From Bacilli bacterium (GTDB lineage: Bacteria > Bacillota_I > Bacilli_A > RF39 > UBA660), in contig JAFYEA010000027.1 in the NCBI GenBank assembly GCA_017544525.1, positions 3,521 through 67,520 of the forward strand: a stretch of DNA of 64,000 bases. Direction: 5' to 3'. The position numbers and the translations under genes were made by a program. The notes under the pieces are model-generated. The model saw nothing but the letters and a program-made list of their open reading frames with translations. It did not search any database and was not told where the DNA came from. Shown piece by piece: positions 52,895-62,234 of this stretch (its first letter is position 1; each line of letters begins with the position of its first letter).

Positions 52895-53593
52895 TTATTG
52901 TATCACATTGTTTTCATCAATTACTTCTACTACATTCTTTTTAGTAATCAATTTACTTATAATATCATTTCTAGTTTTATGTTTAGAATCAAATGTAGCC
53001 TTTATTCTAAATGATTCTGTTTTGTTTGATTCATTAACGTCTTCTTTTTTTATTGATTGTATACTAATTGACTCCTTTTTAAAATAATCTTGAATATCAT
53101 CTATAGTTTTTTCACTATTACCACTAATAACAATTGAAACATCTAAAATTTCAAATCTTTCAAATCTTCCACTTACTTCGTGATTTACAGATAATACAAA
53201 ATAAACTATTAAAGTAGCTAATACTGCTGCACTATAATATCCCATTCCTACTGCTATTCCAATACATGTTACTGATAAAATTCCAGCAGCAGTTGTTACT
53301 CCTCTAACATTAAATCCGTTTCTTAGAATTGTACCTGCGCCAATAAATCCAATACCCGCAATTATTTGAGAAGGAATACGTGAAGCATCAATTTCATAAT
53401 TAAGTGCCATATATTCACTTGCCATAACTACTAAAGCTGAACTAAGACCAATAATTGCATGAGTACCAAACCCAGCAGGTTTATTCATAGATGATCTTTC
53501 TATACCGATAAGACCAGCTAAAAATGAACTTAATAATAGTTTTAATAATACTTGAAAAATATCACTTTCAACAATAGTATTTACTATTTGCAT
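52895..53593 (-). CDS. MgtC/SapB family membrane protein
   Basis: 232 residues. MgtC core: LLSSFLAGLIGIERSSMNKPAG, THAIIGLSSALVVM, RIPSQIIAGIGFIGAG and RGVTTAAGILSV, with four to five helices, followed by a cytoplasmic ACT-like domain (DVSIVISGNSEKTIDDI). Family members affect Mg2+ homeostasis or ATP synthase. AGAGAGGGATAAAT precedes ATG. Confidence 0.9.
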   Translation of the reverse strand: MQIVNTIVESDIFQVLLKLLLSSFLAGLIGIERSSMNKPAGFGTHAIIGLSSALVVMASEYMALNYEIDASRIPSQIIAGIGFIGAGTILRNGFNVRGVTTAAGILSVTCIGIAVGMGYYSAAVLATLIVYFVLSVNHEVSGRFERFEILDVSIVISGNSEKTIDDIQDYFKKESISIQSIKKEDVNESNKTESFRIKATFDSKHKTRNDIISKLITKKNVVEVIDENNVIQ

Positions 53594-53637
53594 ATTTATC
53601 CCTCTCTATTCTAAACTGATTATAACATATTTTTTTA

Positions 53638-53880
53638 TTAATTAAAATTCTTTTTAAACTTTAATCTAGAACACATATATAATTCTCTTATTTCATTAAT
53701 ACAAAAACAATTAGGTATAGTATTGTTTATAAAATCCATGCTTTCTTCTAAAGTATTAAAACTAATAAATAGACTATTCATACTTTTGTCAACAATTGTA
53801 ACAATAGCTTTATCATTAAAACTATTATCAACTCTAATAAAGAAATTTTTAAAAGAAAAAGTCATATCATTATCGCCCAT
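53638..53880 (-). CDS. Hypothetical 80-residue protein
   Basis: Soluble; strands and a helix (FFIRVDNSFNDKAIVTIVDK, SLFISFNTLEESMDFINN) and a Cys-containing end (CFCINEIRELYMC). GAGGTAATAAT precedes ATG, 14 nt after the lipoprotein stop. Not recognised. Confidence 0.6.
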   Translation of the reverse strand: MGDNDMTFSFKNFFIRVDNSFNDKAIVTIVDKSMNSLFISFNTLEESMDFINNTIPNCFCINEIRELYMCSRLKFKKNFN

Positions 53881-53894
53881 ATTATTACCTCACT

Positions 53895-54407
53895 TTATTT
53901 GTAAACGATTGATTTTAAAAATATATCCTCTAATCTAGATAAATCTATTGAAGATGTAAAACAAAAAGCATATACATCTTTACCATGTTTATAATAATAA
54001 ATATTTGTCTCTATTCCTTCTCCAATAGGATTTACAAAATGAACTACTGTATAATCTAAATCCCCTATTTTAGTTTCATATTTTTTGTCATATTCTATTG
54101 TGGTGTCCTTTATAGCATAATCTATTGATTTCTTTTTATAATGAAATATTCTAAAAACAAAATAAGATGCTCCATCTATTTTTTCAGAATGATAACTAAT
54201 AGCATTTCCATTATCAACTCTTCTAAAATTATTAGCAATTTTAAAATCAATTCCATATTCACTAGTATCTTGATCTAATTTATATTTAATTCCTTCTAAA
54301 ATTACTTCATCATCTGCTAAAACATCTTTCTTTTCTTTTTCTTTTCCGCAACCACTAATCATAAATATTGATAAAAACATTAATAAAATTACTACAACTT
54401 TTTTCAT
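53895..54407 (-). CDS. Putative lipoprotein
   Basis: 170 residues from ATG 54407 behind AGAGGTGTGT. Signal with lipobox ISGC (KKVVVILLMFLSIFMISGC), then KEKEKK linker and a domain of about 140 residues with strands ASYFVFRIFHYKKKSIDYAI and DLDYTVVHFVNPIGEG. Membrane-attached outer-leaflet protein; function unknown. Confidence 0.75.
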   Translation of the reverse strand: MKKVVVILLMFLSIFMISGCGKEKEKKDVLADDEVILEGIKYKLDQDTSEYGIDFKIANNFRRVDNGNAISYHSEKIDGASYFVFRIFHYKKKSIDYAIKDTTIEYDKKYETKIGDLDYTVVHFVNPIGEGIETNIYYYKHGKDVYAFCFTSSIDLSRLEDIFLKSIVYK

Positions 54408-54479
54408 ACACACCTCTATCCTATCTCATATTAACACAAATACTCTTTGTTGTAAAATAAAGCAGTCATAAATGACTGT

Positions 54480-55343
54480 TTATCTAAAATATTTAATTCT
54501 TTCTCTGATTGGTACATGTTTTTTTATTGTCTCAATTTCACTTTTAAAATCTGCATCTCTATCAGATTCAAAGAAAGTTGTATCTACAACAAATTCTTTT
54601 TTATCTTCATTATATAAATATCTATTCATTTTTTTAACAACCCAATCCATTAATAAATAATTATAGAATCTTTCATTAACATTATTATATGTTGAACTAA
54701 TAATTCTTGGTTTATCAAAATATGTCATGTAATCATCAGGATATAAATAAAAATATTGAGGGAAAACTATTTCTTCATTGTTTGGCTTTATCCTTTCTAT
54801 AGCATCATATCCTAAATGCTGTATACAAATGTCCTTTAAAAACATTAATAGTCTTCTAGTATTTTCTGTTCCAAATACTTTTTCTATTTCATACGCGCCA
54901 TCGCTACCCATAGATATTTTTCTATCTTTCAAAATACTTTTTGGAAATAAATCTATATCTACCCTCTTGTTTATTAATTCAATAAAATGATCATTATCTC
55001 CTACTTTATCTAAATAATTTAACAAATCTTTTTGAAGCATTGTTAAATTAGAACTAACATTAAAATCATAACATGCTATATCTGCATTTTTAATTCCTCC
55101 TGTACTTGGATTTAAGTATGCTAATATATCAACACTTGAAAGATTGACATTTTTTATAATATTATTTTGCTTAATCCATAATAGGAATGTCCAAGAAACC
55201 AAATTTCCTAAATTACCATGACTTCCACCTAATTCAGTATTATAATCTACCAAATCTCCTTTTGGACTAAAAAATCCAAGATAAGGTTTACTATGAAAAC
55301 GTTCATATTTATCAAAAATTTCACCATAAAAATCTATATGCAT
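54480..55343 (-). CDS. Hypothetical 287-residue protein
   Basis: ATG 55343 follows GGGGTGATATAT. No signal peptide. Opens HIDFYGEIFDKYERFHSKPY and contains GFFSPKGDLVDYNTELGGSHG and DILAYLNPSTGGIKNADIACYD, regions with conserved-looking Gly/Asp/Asn. C-terminal half helical. A hairpin CAGTCA/TGACTG lies just after it (54463-54478). No family recognised. Confidence 0.65.
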   Translation of the reverse strand: MHIDFYGEIFDKYERFHSKPYLGFFSPKGDLVDYNTELGGSHGNLGNLVSWTFLLWIKQNNIIKNVNLSSVDILAYLNPSTGGIKNADIACYDFNVSSNLTMLQKDLLNYLDKVGDNDHFIELINKRVDIDLFPKSILKDRKISMGSDGAYEIEKVFGTENTRRLLMFLKDICIQHLGYDAIERIKPNNEEIVFPQYFYLYPDDYMTYFDKPRIISSTYNNVNERFYNYLLMDWVVKKMNRYLYNEDKKEFVVDTTFFESDRDADFKSEIETIKKHVPIRERIKYFR

Positions 55344-55396
55344 ATATATCACCCCAATGGATATTATTCTAACAATTATATTTTACATAGTCAATT

Positions 55397-55684
55397 CTAG
55401 ATTTTATAAATTAATGTTCCATCAACTTTATATATAGCACATCCTATTGCTTTTTTATCAAAAGACATATTTCTTTTTAATAAATCTTCATAAGAAACAA
55501 ATTTTGGTGTATCCTCATCGCTAATAATTGGATCACATTTAGATAGTCCAATCATAAATCCTTCTATTGTTTTACAATACTCTCCTATATAATAACTACC
55601 ATCTGGATAAAATGATACTATTCTATATCCATTACTATAATCTTTTCCTTTTTTATTACTCTTTAATTCTTCAGTGCTTATCAT
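55397..55684 (-). CDS. Hypothetical 95-residue protein
   Basis: ATG 55684 follows AGAGGAATTAAAT; the longer frame begins upstream in the LysM terminator region. Beta-rich: YRIVSFYPDGSYYIGEYCKT and AIGCAIYKVDGTLIYKI. Follows the LysM gene. Not recognised. Confidence 0.6.
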   Translation of the reverse strand: MISTEELKSNKKGKDYSNGYRIVSFYPDGSYYIGEYCKTIEGFMIGLSKCDPIISDEDTPKFVSYEDLLKRNMSFDKKAIGCAIYKVDGTLIYKI

Positions 55685-55725
55685 ATTTAATTCCTCTTTT
55701 ACAAAAAAACACATATTTAAAAGTG

Positions 55726-56217
55726 TTATTTTTTAATTTGCTCACCCATTAAATCTTCATATACCGGAATATTAATTACTTGTCCTGGTTTTATTAAATC
55801 AGGATTATCAATTCCATTATATTCTGCTAATTTTAATGCAACAGCATATGATTTTTCACCATAGAATTTACCACAAATATTAATTAAAGTATCTCCTGAT
55901 TGTATAGTATATGTTGGTATACCCATATCTGGAACATCTGTTTTTTCAACATCAATATGAGGTATTTTAATTTCATCACCTGCTTTAATATCATTAGGAT
56001 CATCAATACCATTATAATCTGCTATTTCATCAAAATAAATACCCGTTCCATAATATCTATTAGATATATCATATAATGTATCTCCTGATTGTACTGTATA
56101 TTTTTCCGACTTTGATTTAATCTTCTCATCAATTTTTTTAACTGCTATTCCACCTGCAGTTGTAAGTGTCGCAGCAGCAACAGTAACAGCTATTGCTTTT
56201 TTAAATTTTTTATTCAT
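55726..56217 (-). CDS. Membrane-anchored protein with two LysM domains
   Basis: 163 residues. N-terminal hydrophobic anchor (AIAVTVAAATLTTAGGIAV) then two LysM repeats, YTVQSGDTLYDISNRYYGTG...IKAGDEIKIP and YTIQSGDTLINICGKFYGE...IKPGQVINIP. It binds peptidoglycan glycan chains; no catalytic domain is attached. AAGGTGATATT precedes ATG. Confidence 0.88.
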   Translation of the reverse strand: MNKKFKKAIAVTVAAATLTTAGGIAVKKIDEKIKSKSEKYTVQSGDTLYDISNRYYGTGIYFDEIADYNGIDDPNDIKAGDEIKIPHIDVEKTDVPDMGIPTYTIQSGDTLINICGKFYGEKSYAVALKLAEYNGIDNPDLIKPGQVINIPVYEDLMGEQIKK

Positions 56218-56291
56218 AATATCACCTTATTCCTGTATAAATTATCTCATGTAATAAAATAGTTGTCAAACAATTAAAAATAGGAATATTA

Positions 56292-57026
56292 CTATTCACT
56301 ATCATTAATCAATTTAGCATGTAAAACAACTCTCATATTACCACCAGAAGAACAAGTTGATAAAGTTAAGATTTTATCTGTTTTTTTCAAATCTACATTA
56401 AAATTATATATACTTCTATTTTTTAACACTTTAATAAACTTATAAAATTCATCGTCATTTTTAAACTTTGTATTAATATAATAGTCCTCTACTTTTATAG
56501 AATATGTAGAAAACACTTGATAATAATACGTCCCTCTTTCATCAACCAATAATAATTTATGATTATTTTTATTTTTATACCATTCTTTTTTCAATACATT
56601 TTTTAAAGTCCCAAACATACTTCCATTTTTCATATTATGTCCATATATTACTAAATTTTTATCTTTTCCATTATATTTGTTATGATAATCAGCAAAAACC
56701 CATCCTGCAACATTTTTATTTTTATTAAAATTATGGTTTAAATAATAACTATTATTTTTACCTCTAACTACAACATAATCAATTTTAGTATTATTAACTT
56801 TTAAATATGCAACTGTATCAGCGTTTTTCTTTTTTAATTTTTCAAAATCAACAATATAATTCTCTTCTTTATTATTATTTTGGTTCTCTATTATTTCTTC
56901 TTCTAATTCCTTTTGTATTGAATCATTTTCTTTATTACTTGATTCCCACATAAAAAACTTATATGCTCCATAAATCAATAATAGTAGACATAGAATAATT
57001 AATATACCAAATATTTTCTTTTTCAT
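56292..57026 (-). CDS. srtB: Class B sortase
   Basis: 244 residues from ATG 57026 (AAAGGGAAATAAT upstream). N-terminal membrane helix (IFGILIILCLLLLIYGAYKFF), then sortase barrel: NTKIDYVVVRGKNNSYYLNHN, VIYGHNMKNGSMFGTL with catalytic His, LTLSTCSSGGNMRVVLHAKL with catalytic Cys and Arg. The long helix-containing loop before the Cys is typical of class B. The neighbouring surface protein ends with an NPQTA-type motif, its probable substrate. Confidence 0.92.
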   Translation of the reverse strand: MKKKIFGILIILCLLLLIYGAYKFFMWESSNKENDSIQKELEEEIIENQNNNKEENYIVDFEKLKKKNADTVAYLKVNNTKIDYVVVRGKNNSYYLNHNFNKNKNVAGWVFADYHNKYNGKDKNLVIYGHNMKNGSMFGTLKNVLKKEWYKNKNNHKLLLVDERGTYYYQVFSTYSIKVEDYYINTKFKNDDEFYKFIKVLKNRSIYNFNVDLKKTDKILTLSTCSSGGNMRVVLHAKLINDSE

Positions 57027-57052
57027 ATTATTTCCCTTTTCATTACGAATGT

Positions 57053-57081
57053 ATGTTAACATTATAAAAGTTTTTTGTCAA
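57053..57081 (-). promoter_or_regulatory. Promoter of the sortase gene
   Basis: TTGACA (57076-57081), 17-bp spacer, TAACAT (57053-57058) on the minus strand. Confidence 0.7.
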
Positions 57082-57088
57082 ATAAAAA

Positions 57089-57110
57089 ACTTATAGTTAA
57101 TACTATAAGT
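57089..57110 (-). terminator. Terminator after the NPQTA surface protein
   Basis: Stem ACTTATAGT/ACTATAAGT, 4-nt loop, TTTTTT on the minus strand. Confidence 0.85.
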
Positions 57111-58795
57111 TAATTACTTTTCTTATATAAATATGAGAAACTAATTATTCCCACTAAACCAGCTATCATTATAAATGCATATACTAATATGTTATCTGCA
57201 GTTTGTGGATTATTAACCATAATTACTTCTATTGGTTCTATTTCTTCAGCTTCTTCAAAATTTCCTGTAATTCCTAATAAGTTCTGATATTTACCATTAT
57301 CATGATTATTTTTTGATACTTTTGATGAAAGATTATTTGCTGAATAAATATATAACTTCATATCTTCAGGATGTGAATCATCTTCACTAATTAAATATTT
57401 ATATAATTCATAATATCTAGCAACTTTATCTCTCTGCTCTTGACTATTTTTAGCATTATGATAGTAATCCCAGTGTCCTGCTATCATTTGTCCAAAAGAA
57501 TCTCCATGACCATAATCAACAACTGCAATGCTTTGTCCTAATGGAGCATCCGGTACATAAACATAATCTTGGTAATTATGTTTAATATAACTTACATAAG
57601 TTCTTCCATTTTTAATATATGTTTCATATACAACTCCTGCAGCATCAAATTGTGCTAACAATTCAGGCGTTGCTTGTGTGTTATATTGTCTTTCAGCTAT
57701 TCCTTTATTTGTATAGTTCTTTAATGCTACTTCAGTAATATATCTAATTTCTTCTTCAGAATATTGTAACCCTTGACTAGCTAATACAGATGCCGCTTTA
57801 TTTCTATGGTAAATAATATCTAATAATTTATTATATAATTCTTCATCTGTTAGTGTTTGATCAGATATATCCACAGGACCATCTGAATATATAACTCCAG
57901 ATTCAGTTATATTTGGAGTTACACCAACAGGTATTGTTTGTTTTGTATAATTTCTTATATCACTTGGATTTAATATTTGTCCACTATAATTTGCATTTCC
58001 ATCTGGTGTTTCCCAATCTTGGTTTATACAATATACCTCATTCTTAACACCAGCAATTGTAACATAGTATAATGGAGTTCCATCATAGTGATTACATGGT
58101 GTTTGACTAAAATCTACACCAGCTTGAACTTTTGGCATTTTTGCTTTAACAACAATTTTTTTATCCGCAGCACGTTTATAACCTTTTGGTGCTCTTACTT
58201 CATGTAATGTATAAGTCCCTTCTTTTAAGTAAGTTACTCTTGGTTTTCCATTTGAAACCCATTCATCAACTACTTTTCCTTTTGAATCAATTATTTGTAA
58301 TTTAGCTCCTACTAAATAATTACCATTCTCATCAACTTTTTTAGTGATTACTTTAACTTTTTGATTTTGTTGTTGATCATTTTTACCATTAAATGGTTTA
58401 TCCTTTTTTGTAACATTTGTTTCTTCAGTTACTGTTTCCTCAACTTCTTCTTTTGGTGTCTCAGTTGAAGATGCTTCTGACTCTTCTTTTGGTGTCTCAG
58501 TTGAAGATACTTCTGACTCTTCCTTTGGTGTCTCAGTTGAAAATACTTCTGGCTCTTCTTTTGGTGTTTCAGTTGAAGATGCCTCTGGTTCTTTTTTTGG
58601 TTCTTCTACCTTTACTTCTTCATTAGATTCTTCTTTTTTATTGGAAACTTCCAAATTATTATCATTAGATTGTTTTGTTTCTACTATTTTTTCTACATCT
58701 TCAGTTTCTTCTAATTCTTCAGCATAAATATAAACAGAATTGAAAGAAAAGATTATTAAAAACAATAATAGTAATTTGATTATAAAATTTTTCAT
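57110..58795 (-). CDS. Sortase-anchored surface protein with CnaB-like and thioester-like domains
   Basis: 561 residues from ATG 58795 (GGGGGATTTTGGTA upstream). Signal peptide, then a Glu/Ser/Thr/Pro-rich stalk containing four 12-residue repeats, a SpaA/CnaB-like domain (GAKLQIIDSKGKVVDEW...LHEVRAPKGYKRA), then a domain of about 270 residues resembling thioester adhesin domains: Cys in VYCINQDWETP and helix IRYITEVALKNYT, where Glu stands in place of the usual Gln. C-terminus: NPQTADN, membrane helix, KKSN tail. Attached by the downstream class B sortase. Probable adhesin. Confidence 0.82.
   Translation of the reverse strand: MKNFIIKLLLLFLIIFSFNSVYIYAEELEETEDVEKIVETKQSNDNNLEVSNKKEESNEEVKVEEPKKEPEASSTETPKEEPEVFSTETPKEESEVSSTETPKEESEASSTETPKEEVEETVTEETNVTKKDKPFNGKNDQQQNQKVKVITKKVDENGNYLVGAKLQIIDSKGKVVDEWVSNGKPRVTYLKEGTYTLHEVRAPKGYKRAADKKIVVKAKMPKVQAGVDFSQTPCNHYDGTPLYYVTIAGVKNEVYCINQDWETPDGNANYSGQILNPSDIRNYTKQTIPVGVTPNITESGVIYSDGPVDISDQTLTDEELYNKLLDIIYHRNKAASVLASQGLQYSEEEIRYITEVALKNYTNKGIAERQYNTQATPELLAQFDAAGVVYETYIKNGRTYVSYIKHNYQDYVYVPDAPLGQSIAVVDYGHGDSFGQMIAGHWDYYHNAKNSQEQRDKVARYYELYKYLISEDDSHPEDMKLYIYSANNLSSKVSKNNHDNGKYQNLLGITGNFEEAEEIEPIEVIMVNNPQTADNILVYAFIMIAGLVGIISFSYLYKKSN
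58455..58598 (-). repeat. Four tandem 36-bp repeats
   Basis: Units begin at 58455, 58491, 58527 and 58563. Each encodes 12 residues of the pattern ETPKEESEASST in the stalk of the NPQTA surface protein, with a few substitutions between copies. Confidence 0.9.
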
Positions 58796-58883
58796 TACCA
58801 AAATCCCCCTACATAAATACTTGTTAATTGTTTATGATAACACTTAACAACTTATGTGTCAAACATATTTTAATATAATAAAA

Positions 58884-58900
58884 AAGCACTTTAAGTGCTT
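58884..58900 (-). terminator. Terminator after the flavin-binding protein gene
   Basis: Stem AAGCACT/AGTGCTT, 3-nt loop, TTTTTT on the minus strand. Confidence 0.8.
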
Positions 58901-58903
58901 TAA

Positions 58904-59296
58904 TTAAAATATTATTTCTTTTGGTTCACTTGTGAATGATGATATTATTGCTTTACCATTTTTAAAATATAATACAGCTGTATTTTCATCTTCTTCACTA
59001 TACACGCTTCTTAAATCAGGATAATTATCAAGCATATGCTTCTTTGCTTCAATTCTATCATCTAAAACTAATTCTCCACTTATTCTAATCCACTTTCCGT
59101 CTTTGAAAGCACATATTTCCACTTTACTATTTTTTTCTATTTGTTTATATACTTCTTTACTCTTACCCGTTTGAATATATAAATGACCCTCAAAATCTTC
59201 TATTGTACCAAATGGTCTTACTCTTGGTTGATCACCTTCAACTGTTGCTAAATAATAGACTTCACATTCTTTTAAAAAATCTTTAACTTCTTTCAT
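58904..59296 (-). CDS. Pyridoxamine 5'-phosphate oxidase-family flavoprotein
   Basis: 130 residues from ATG 59296 behind AGGAGGAACA. Split-barrel fold: YYLATVEGDQPRVRPFGTI, LYIQTGKSKEVYKQIEKNSKVEIC, WIRISGELVLDD. This small subgroup binds FMN or F420-like cofactors and often acts on small electrophiles; the reaction is not known. Its first codons overlap the end region of the metallopeptidase gene transcript (40 nt gap). Confidence 0.85.
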   Translation of the reverse strand: MKEVKDFLKECEVYYLATVEGDQPRVRPFGTIEDFEGHLYIQTGKSKEVYKQIEKNSKVEICAFKDGKWIRISGELVLDDRIEAKKHMLDNYPDLRSVYSEEDENTAVLYFKNGKAIISSFTSEPKEIIF

Positions 59297-59336
59297 TGTT
59301 CCTCCTAATGACATTATATCATAAGCGTAATAATTG

Positions 59337-61016
59337 TTATTTATTATCATTTATACTATCAAATATAACTGAATCTTTTAACATTGGATAGTATCTTAAT
59401 ATTTCACTTTCTAAGTATTGGGCTTTCTTTAATAAATATGGATTTTGCTTTATATCATTTGTAGTATTCATACATATATTTTCAAATACTCTTGCCCTAT
59501 CTTCTAATCCGTTAGTTTGTGAATAATTATCCACGAAATATACATCACCTTTTCCATAATTAATAGTATATTTATAAGGTTGCTCATATTCATTAAAATC
59601 ATTTTTATATTTAAATCCTTTAGGATTATATTTATCCCATTTTTTAAATATTTCTTTCCACTTGGCTTCAACAGCATCTTCCATACTGTGCATTAACTCA
59701 TGACATAAAGTTCTTTTATAATCAGATGAATTAGCTAAAATAGCATAATTATCATAATATCTAAATGCTTCACCATTTATACCATAAGATAAACTTGATT
59801 TTATATCACTAGTTAAATAAATTCTTAATCCTTTATATTCATTATGAATAAACTCTTTAAAAAAATCTTTTCCAAATAATTCTAAAACTTCTTCAGTATA
59901 ATCTAATGAATCATTAATAAGATCATATTCCCTTTCACCTTTGGTTGATTCTTTAAACACTTTAAACTTTAAATCTGCATCTTTTCTAATCATCACTTCA
60001 ACATTATAATCATTTTTTATTTTTTCTATTCTATCAGTTATTCTCTTGTTTAATTCATTATCTAATTCTTCAATAGTTATTTCATTTAATGATATTTCAT
60101 CTAATTTTACAATATACAATTTTTTATCTGCTATTAAATATAATAAATTATTGTTTAAATAGACATCTTCAACCATCTCATTTATTCTATAATCAAATAA
60201 ACTTACTTTTCCTGTTTCTAAATTATATATTCTTAAATAATCATCAACAAAATAATATAGTTTATTCTCACTTAATTGACTTGTAATCAAATAAGGATTT
60301 TTAGTGAAATTATCATACTCTTTTATTTCATTACCATTTACATCCACAATATGTATTTTATTTTCATCATAATAATATAATCCACTATCATATCTTTTTA
60401 TTCCATTATATTTATAATCTTCACATTTGTTTTTAGAAATATTATATAAGCATCCATCTGCTTCATAATTGGCAAAAAACAAAAACATATTATCATCAAA
60501 CATTTCATAATCATATAAATTTAGATTAGAAAAATCTCCATCCATCTTTTTATATTCTTTGTTTTTATAATAAAGAGTATTATTTTTAATCTTTATATAA
60601 CTTTTCTTATAAGGTACTATTGTTTCATCTTCACCACTATATATTGTTTTAAATTTATAATTATATATATCAGAATGATTACTATTGGTACAGTTAATAT
60701 AATTTTTATCAATATAACAATAACTTTCATCATTAAAAGGATAATCACCTATTTGTTTAGTTTCATTGCTATAAATATCATAATTATAAAATACATATTT
60801 ATCGTCTTTCTGAATCCAGTAAATGATATTATTATTCACAACTCTAATACTATGAGTATCATCACCATCATAAATGTTATAAACATATAAACCAGTAGTT
60901 AATTGTTCACCCGCTAATTCTCTATTCATAAAGAATTTAGAATATATAAAATAAACACCTATTAATATCCATAATAGTATTAAAATACAAATTAATACTC
61001 TTAATACTTTCTTCAT
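59337..61016 (-). CDS. Membrane-anchored protein with propeller-like region and zinc metallopeptidase domain
   Basis: 559 residues. N-terminal membrane helix (VLRVLICILILLWILIGVYFIY), then about 280 residues of short strand repeats (DDTHSIRVVNNNIIYWI, NNTLYYKNKEYKKM, KIHIVDVNGNEIKEYDN, DDYLRIYNLETGKVSLFD), suggesting a beta-propeller. The C-terminal domain has CHELMH (H439-E-L-M-H443) and, about 65 residues later, LEDRARVFENI, whose Glu is a good third ligand (gluzincin-like, related in pattern to toxin-type zincins). TGGAGGCATT precedes ATG. Probably acts outside the cell. Confidence 0.72.
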   Translation of the reverse strand: MKKVLRVLICILILLWILIGVYFIYSKFFMNRELAGEQLTTGLYVYNIYDGDDTHSIRVVNNNIIYWIQKDDKYVFYNYDIYSNETKQIGDYPFNDESYCYIDKNYINCTNSNHSDIYNYKFKTIYSGEDETIVPYKKSYIKIKNNTLYYKNKEYKKMDGDFSNLNLYDYEMFDDNMFLFFANYEADGCLYNISKNKCEDYKYNGIKRYDSGLYYYDENKIHIVDVNGNEIKEYDNFTKNPYLITSQLSENKLYYFVDDYLRIYNLETGKVSLFDYRINEMVEDVYLNNNLLYLIADKKLYIVKLDEISLNEITIEELDNELNKRITDRIEKIKNDYNVEVMIRKDADLKFKVFKESTKGEREYDLINDSLDYTEEVLELFGKDFFKEFIHNEYKGLRIYLTSDIKSSLSYGINGEAFRYYDNYAILANSSDYKRTLCHELMHSMEDAVEAKWKEIFKKWDKYNPKGFKYKNDFNEYEQPYKYTINYGKGDVYFVDNYSQTNGLEDRARVFENICMNTTNDIKQNPYLLKKAQYLESEILRYYPMLKDSVIFDSINDNK

Positions 61017-61076
61017 AATGCCTCCATATTTATATGTTTAATTATATCATAACAATTATATGTTCTAATAAAAAAG

Positions 61077-61092
61077 CTAGTCAATTGACTAG
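61077..61092 (-). terminator. Terminator after the coiled-coil protein gene
   Basis: Stem CTAGTC/GACTAG, 4-nt loop, TTTTTTATT on the minus strand. Confidence 0.75.
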
Positions 61093-61096
61093 TTTT

Positions 61097-62194
61097 TTAC
61101 TGAATTAATTCTTTAGTAGTTCCTGCTTCTTCTTCTAATTCATCTTCAGGCAAATAGTAGTTCCTTTCAACAAAACCTTCATCATTTTCATAGATATCTT
61201 TAACAAACCATCTAACAATAGATTCATTACATTGACAATGTGTATAGTAGAATTTATAATCTCCTCTTCTACCTTTAATTTCAACTCTGTCTAACATTAA
61301 GAATACTTTTTCTAATGTAGTACTAGTAATCTTACCTTCTACAAGTAATCTTTCCATTACTTTATCCATAACTTCTTTACTAAATGAATAATCTTTTAAA
61401 TGTCTGATTTTGTTTAATTCATTTTTAAGTTTGCTTATTTCTTCTTTCAATTTTAATAACTCTTGTAATTCAGACAAACCGCTTTTAAATAATTCTTTTT
61501 CTTCTTCATCCATTTTTAAAAATTCATCATAAACTTTTATTGTATTAGATAAATCTTCATAAGAATCAATAGAAGTTTGTAATTCTTTTGATGATTCATT
61601 AATGTCATCTTCAATCTCTTTTCTTTTGAAAATAGAATACTTTAATTTCTTTTTCATTTCCGCTATATGAGTTTTGTTATTATCAATTGATTCTTTCTCT
61701 GATTCTCTTTTGCTTTCTTCCCTTTTAAGTATCTCTTTTATTTTATCAAATACTTCTTCTATTGTTTTACCATTAACTTCAATACATTCATTATTATTTA
61801 TATAAATATAAGTATAAAGATAATTATTTCCATCAACAGAGTATTTTAAATTGATTCCTTTCTTTGATAATTTTTTAACTAACTTATCCATACTTGGAGT
61901 TAAAGATTTTAATTTTGATTCTAAATCATCAATTTTACCATTAACAACTTGCATTTGTCCTGCTAATTCAGAATTATATTCATCAGATAACATCTTAAAA
62001 AATTTATATAACTCTGATTCCTCATCATATAACTCTTGCAATACACAATCCATATAACTATGTTTTGGATCATAATGATAACTACTTGTACTACTACTTT
62101 CAGTTTTTCTCTTTCTAGAACTACTATGTCTATAATATTTTCTTTGTTTCTTTGCTACAGCTGCTGCTACTGCTATTCCTACTAAATAACTCAT
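61097..62194 (-). CDS. Coiled-coil protein under Mn2+ riboswitch
   Basis: 365 residues from ATG 62194 (GGGGAGGAATTATTT upstream). A short hydrophobic stretch (LVGIAVAAAVAKK) is followed by a basic Ser/Arg segment, then long coiled coils (KLSKKGINLKYSV region flanked by helices; KEISKLKNELNKIRHLKDY). C-terminal part contains KGRRGDYKFYYTHCQCNESI and an acidic tail. No enzyme or transport motif seen. The leader matches a yybP-ykoY riboswitch, implying manganese-linked expression. Confidence 0.75.
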   Translation of the reverse strand: MSYLVGIAVAAAVAKKQRKYYRHSSSRKRKTESSSTSSYHYDPKHSYMDCVLQELYDEESELYKFFKMLSDEYNSELAGQMQVVNGKIDDLESKLKSLTPSMDKLVKKLSKKGINLKYSVDGNNYLYTYIYINNNECIEVNGKTIEEVFDKIKEILKREESKRESEKESIDNNKTHIAEMKKKLKYSIFKRKEIEDDINESSKELQTSIDSYEDLSNTIKVYDEFLKMDEEEKELFKSGLSELQELLKLKEEISKLKNELNKIRHLKDYSFSKEVMDKVMERLLVEGKITSTTLEKVFLMLDRVEIKGRRGDYKFYYTHCQCNESIVRWFVKDIYENDEGFVERNYYLPEDELEEEAGTTKELIQ

Positions 62195-62234
62195 AAATAA
62201 TTCCTCCCCTTTGTTATTTATATAAGTCTTCAAC

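Noticed and set aside
55708..55727. AACAC/GTGTT hairpin with T run after the LysM gene
   Set aside because: Only 5 bp with a 10-nt loop; possibly a weak terminator but not strong enough to list as a feature.
958..60890. Many plus-strand open frames of 60-180 codons
   Set aside because: They lie opposite well-supported minus-strand genes, lack ribosome sites, and are composed of low-complexity hydrophobic or Ser-rich translations typical of antisense to AT-rich genes.
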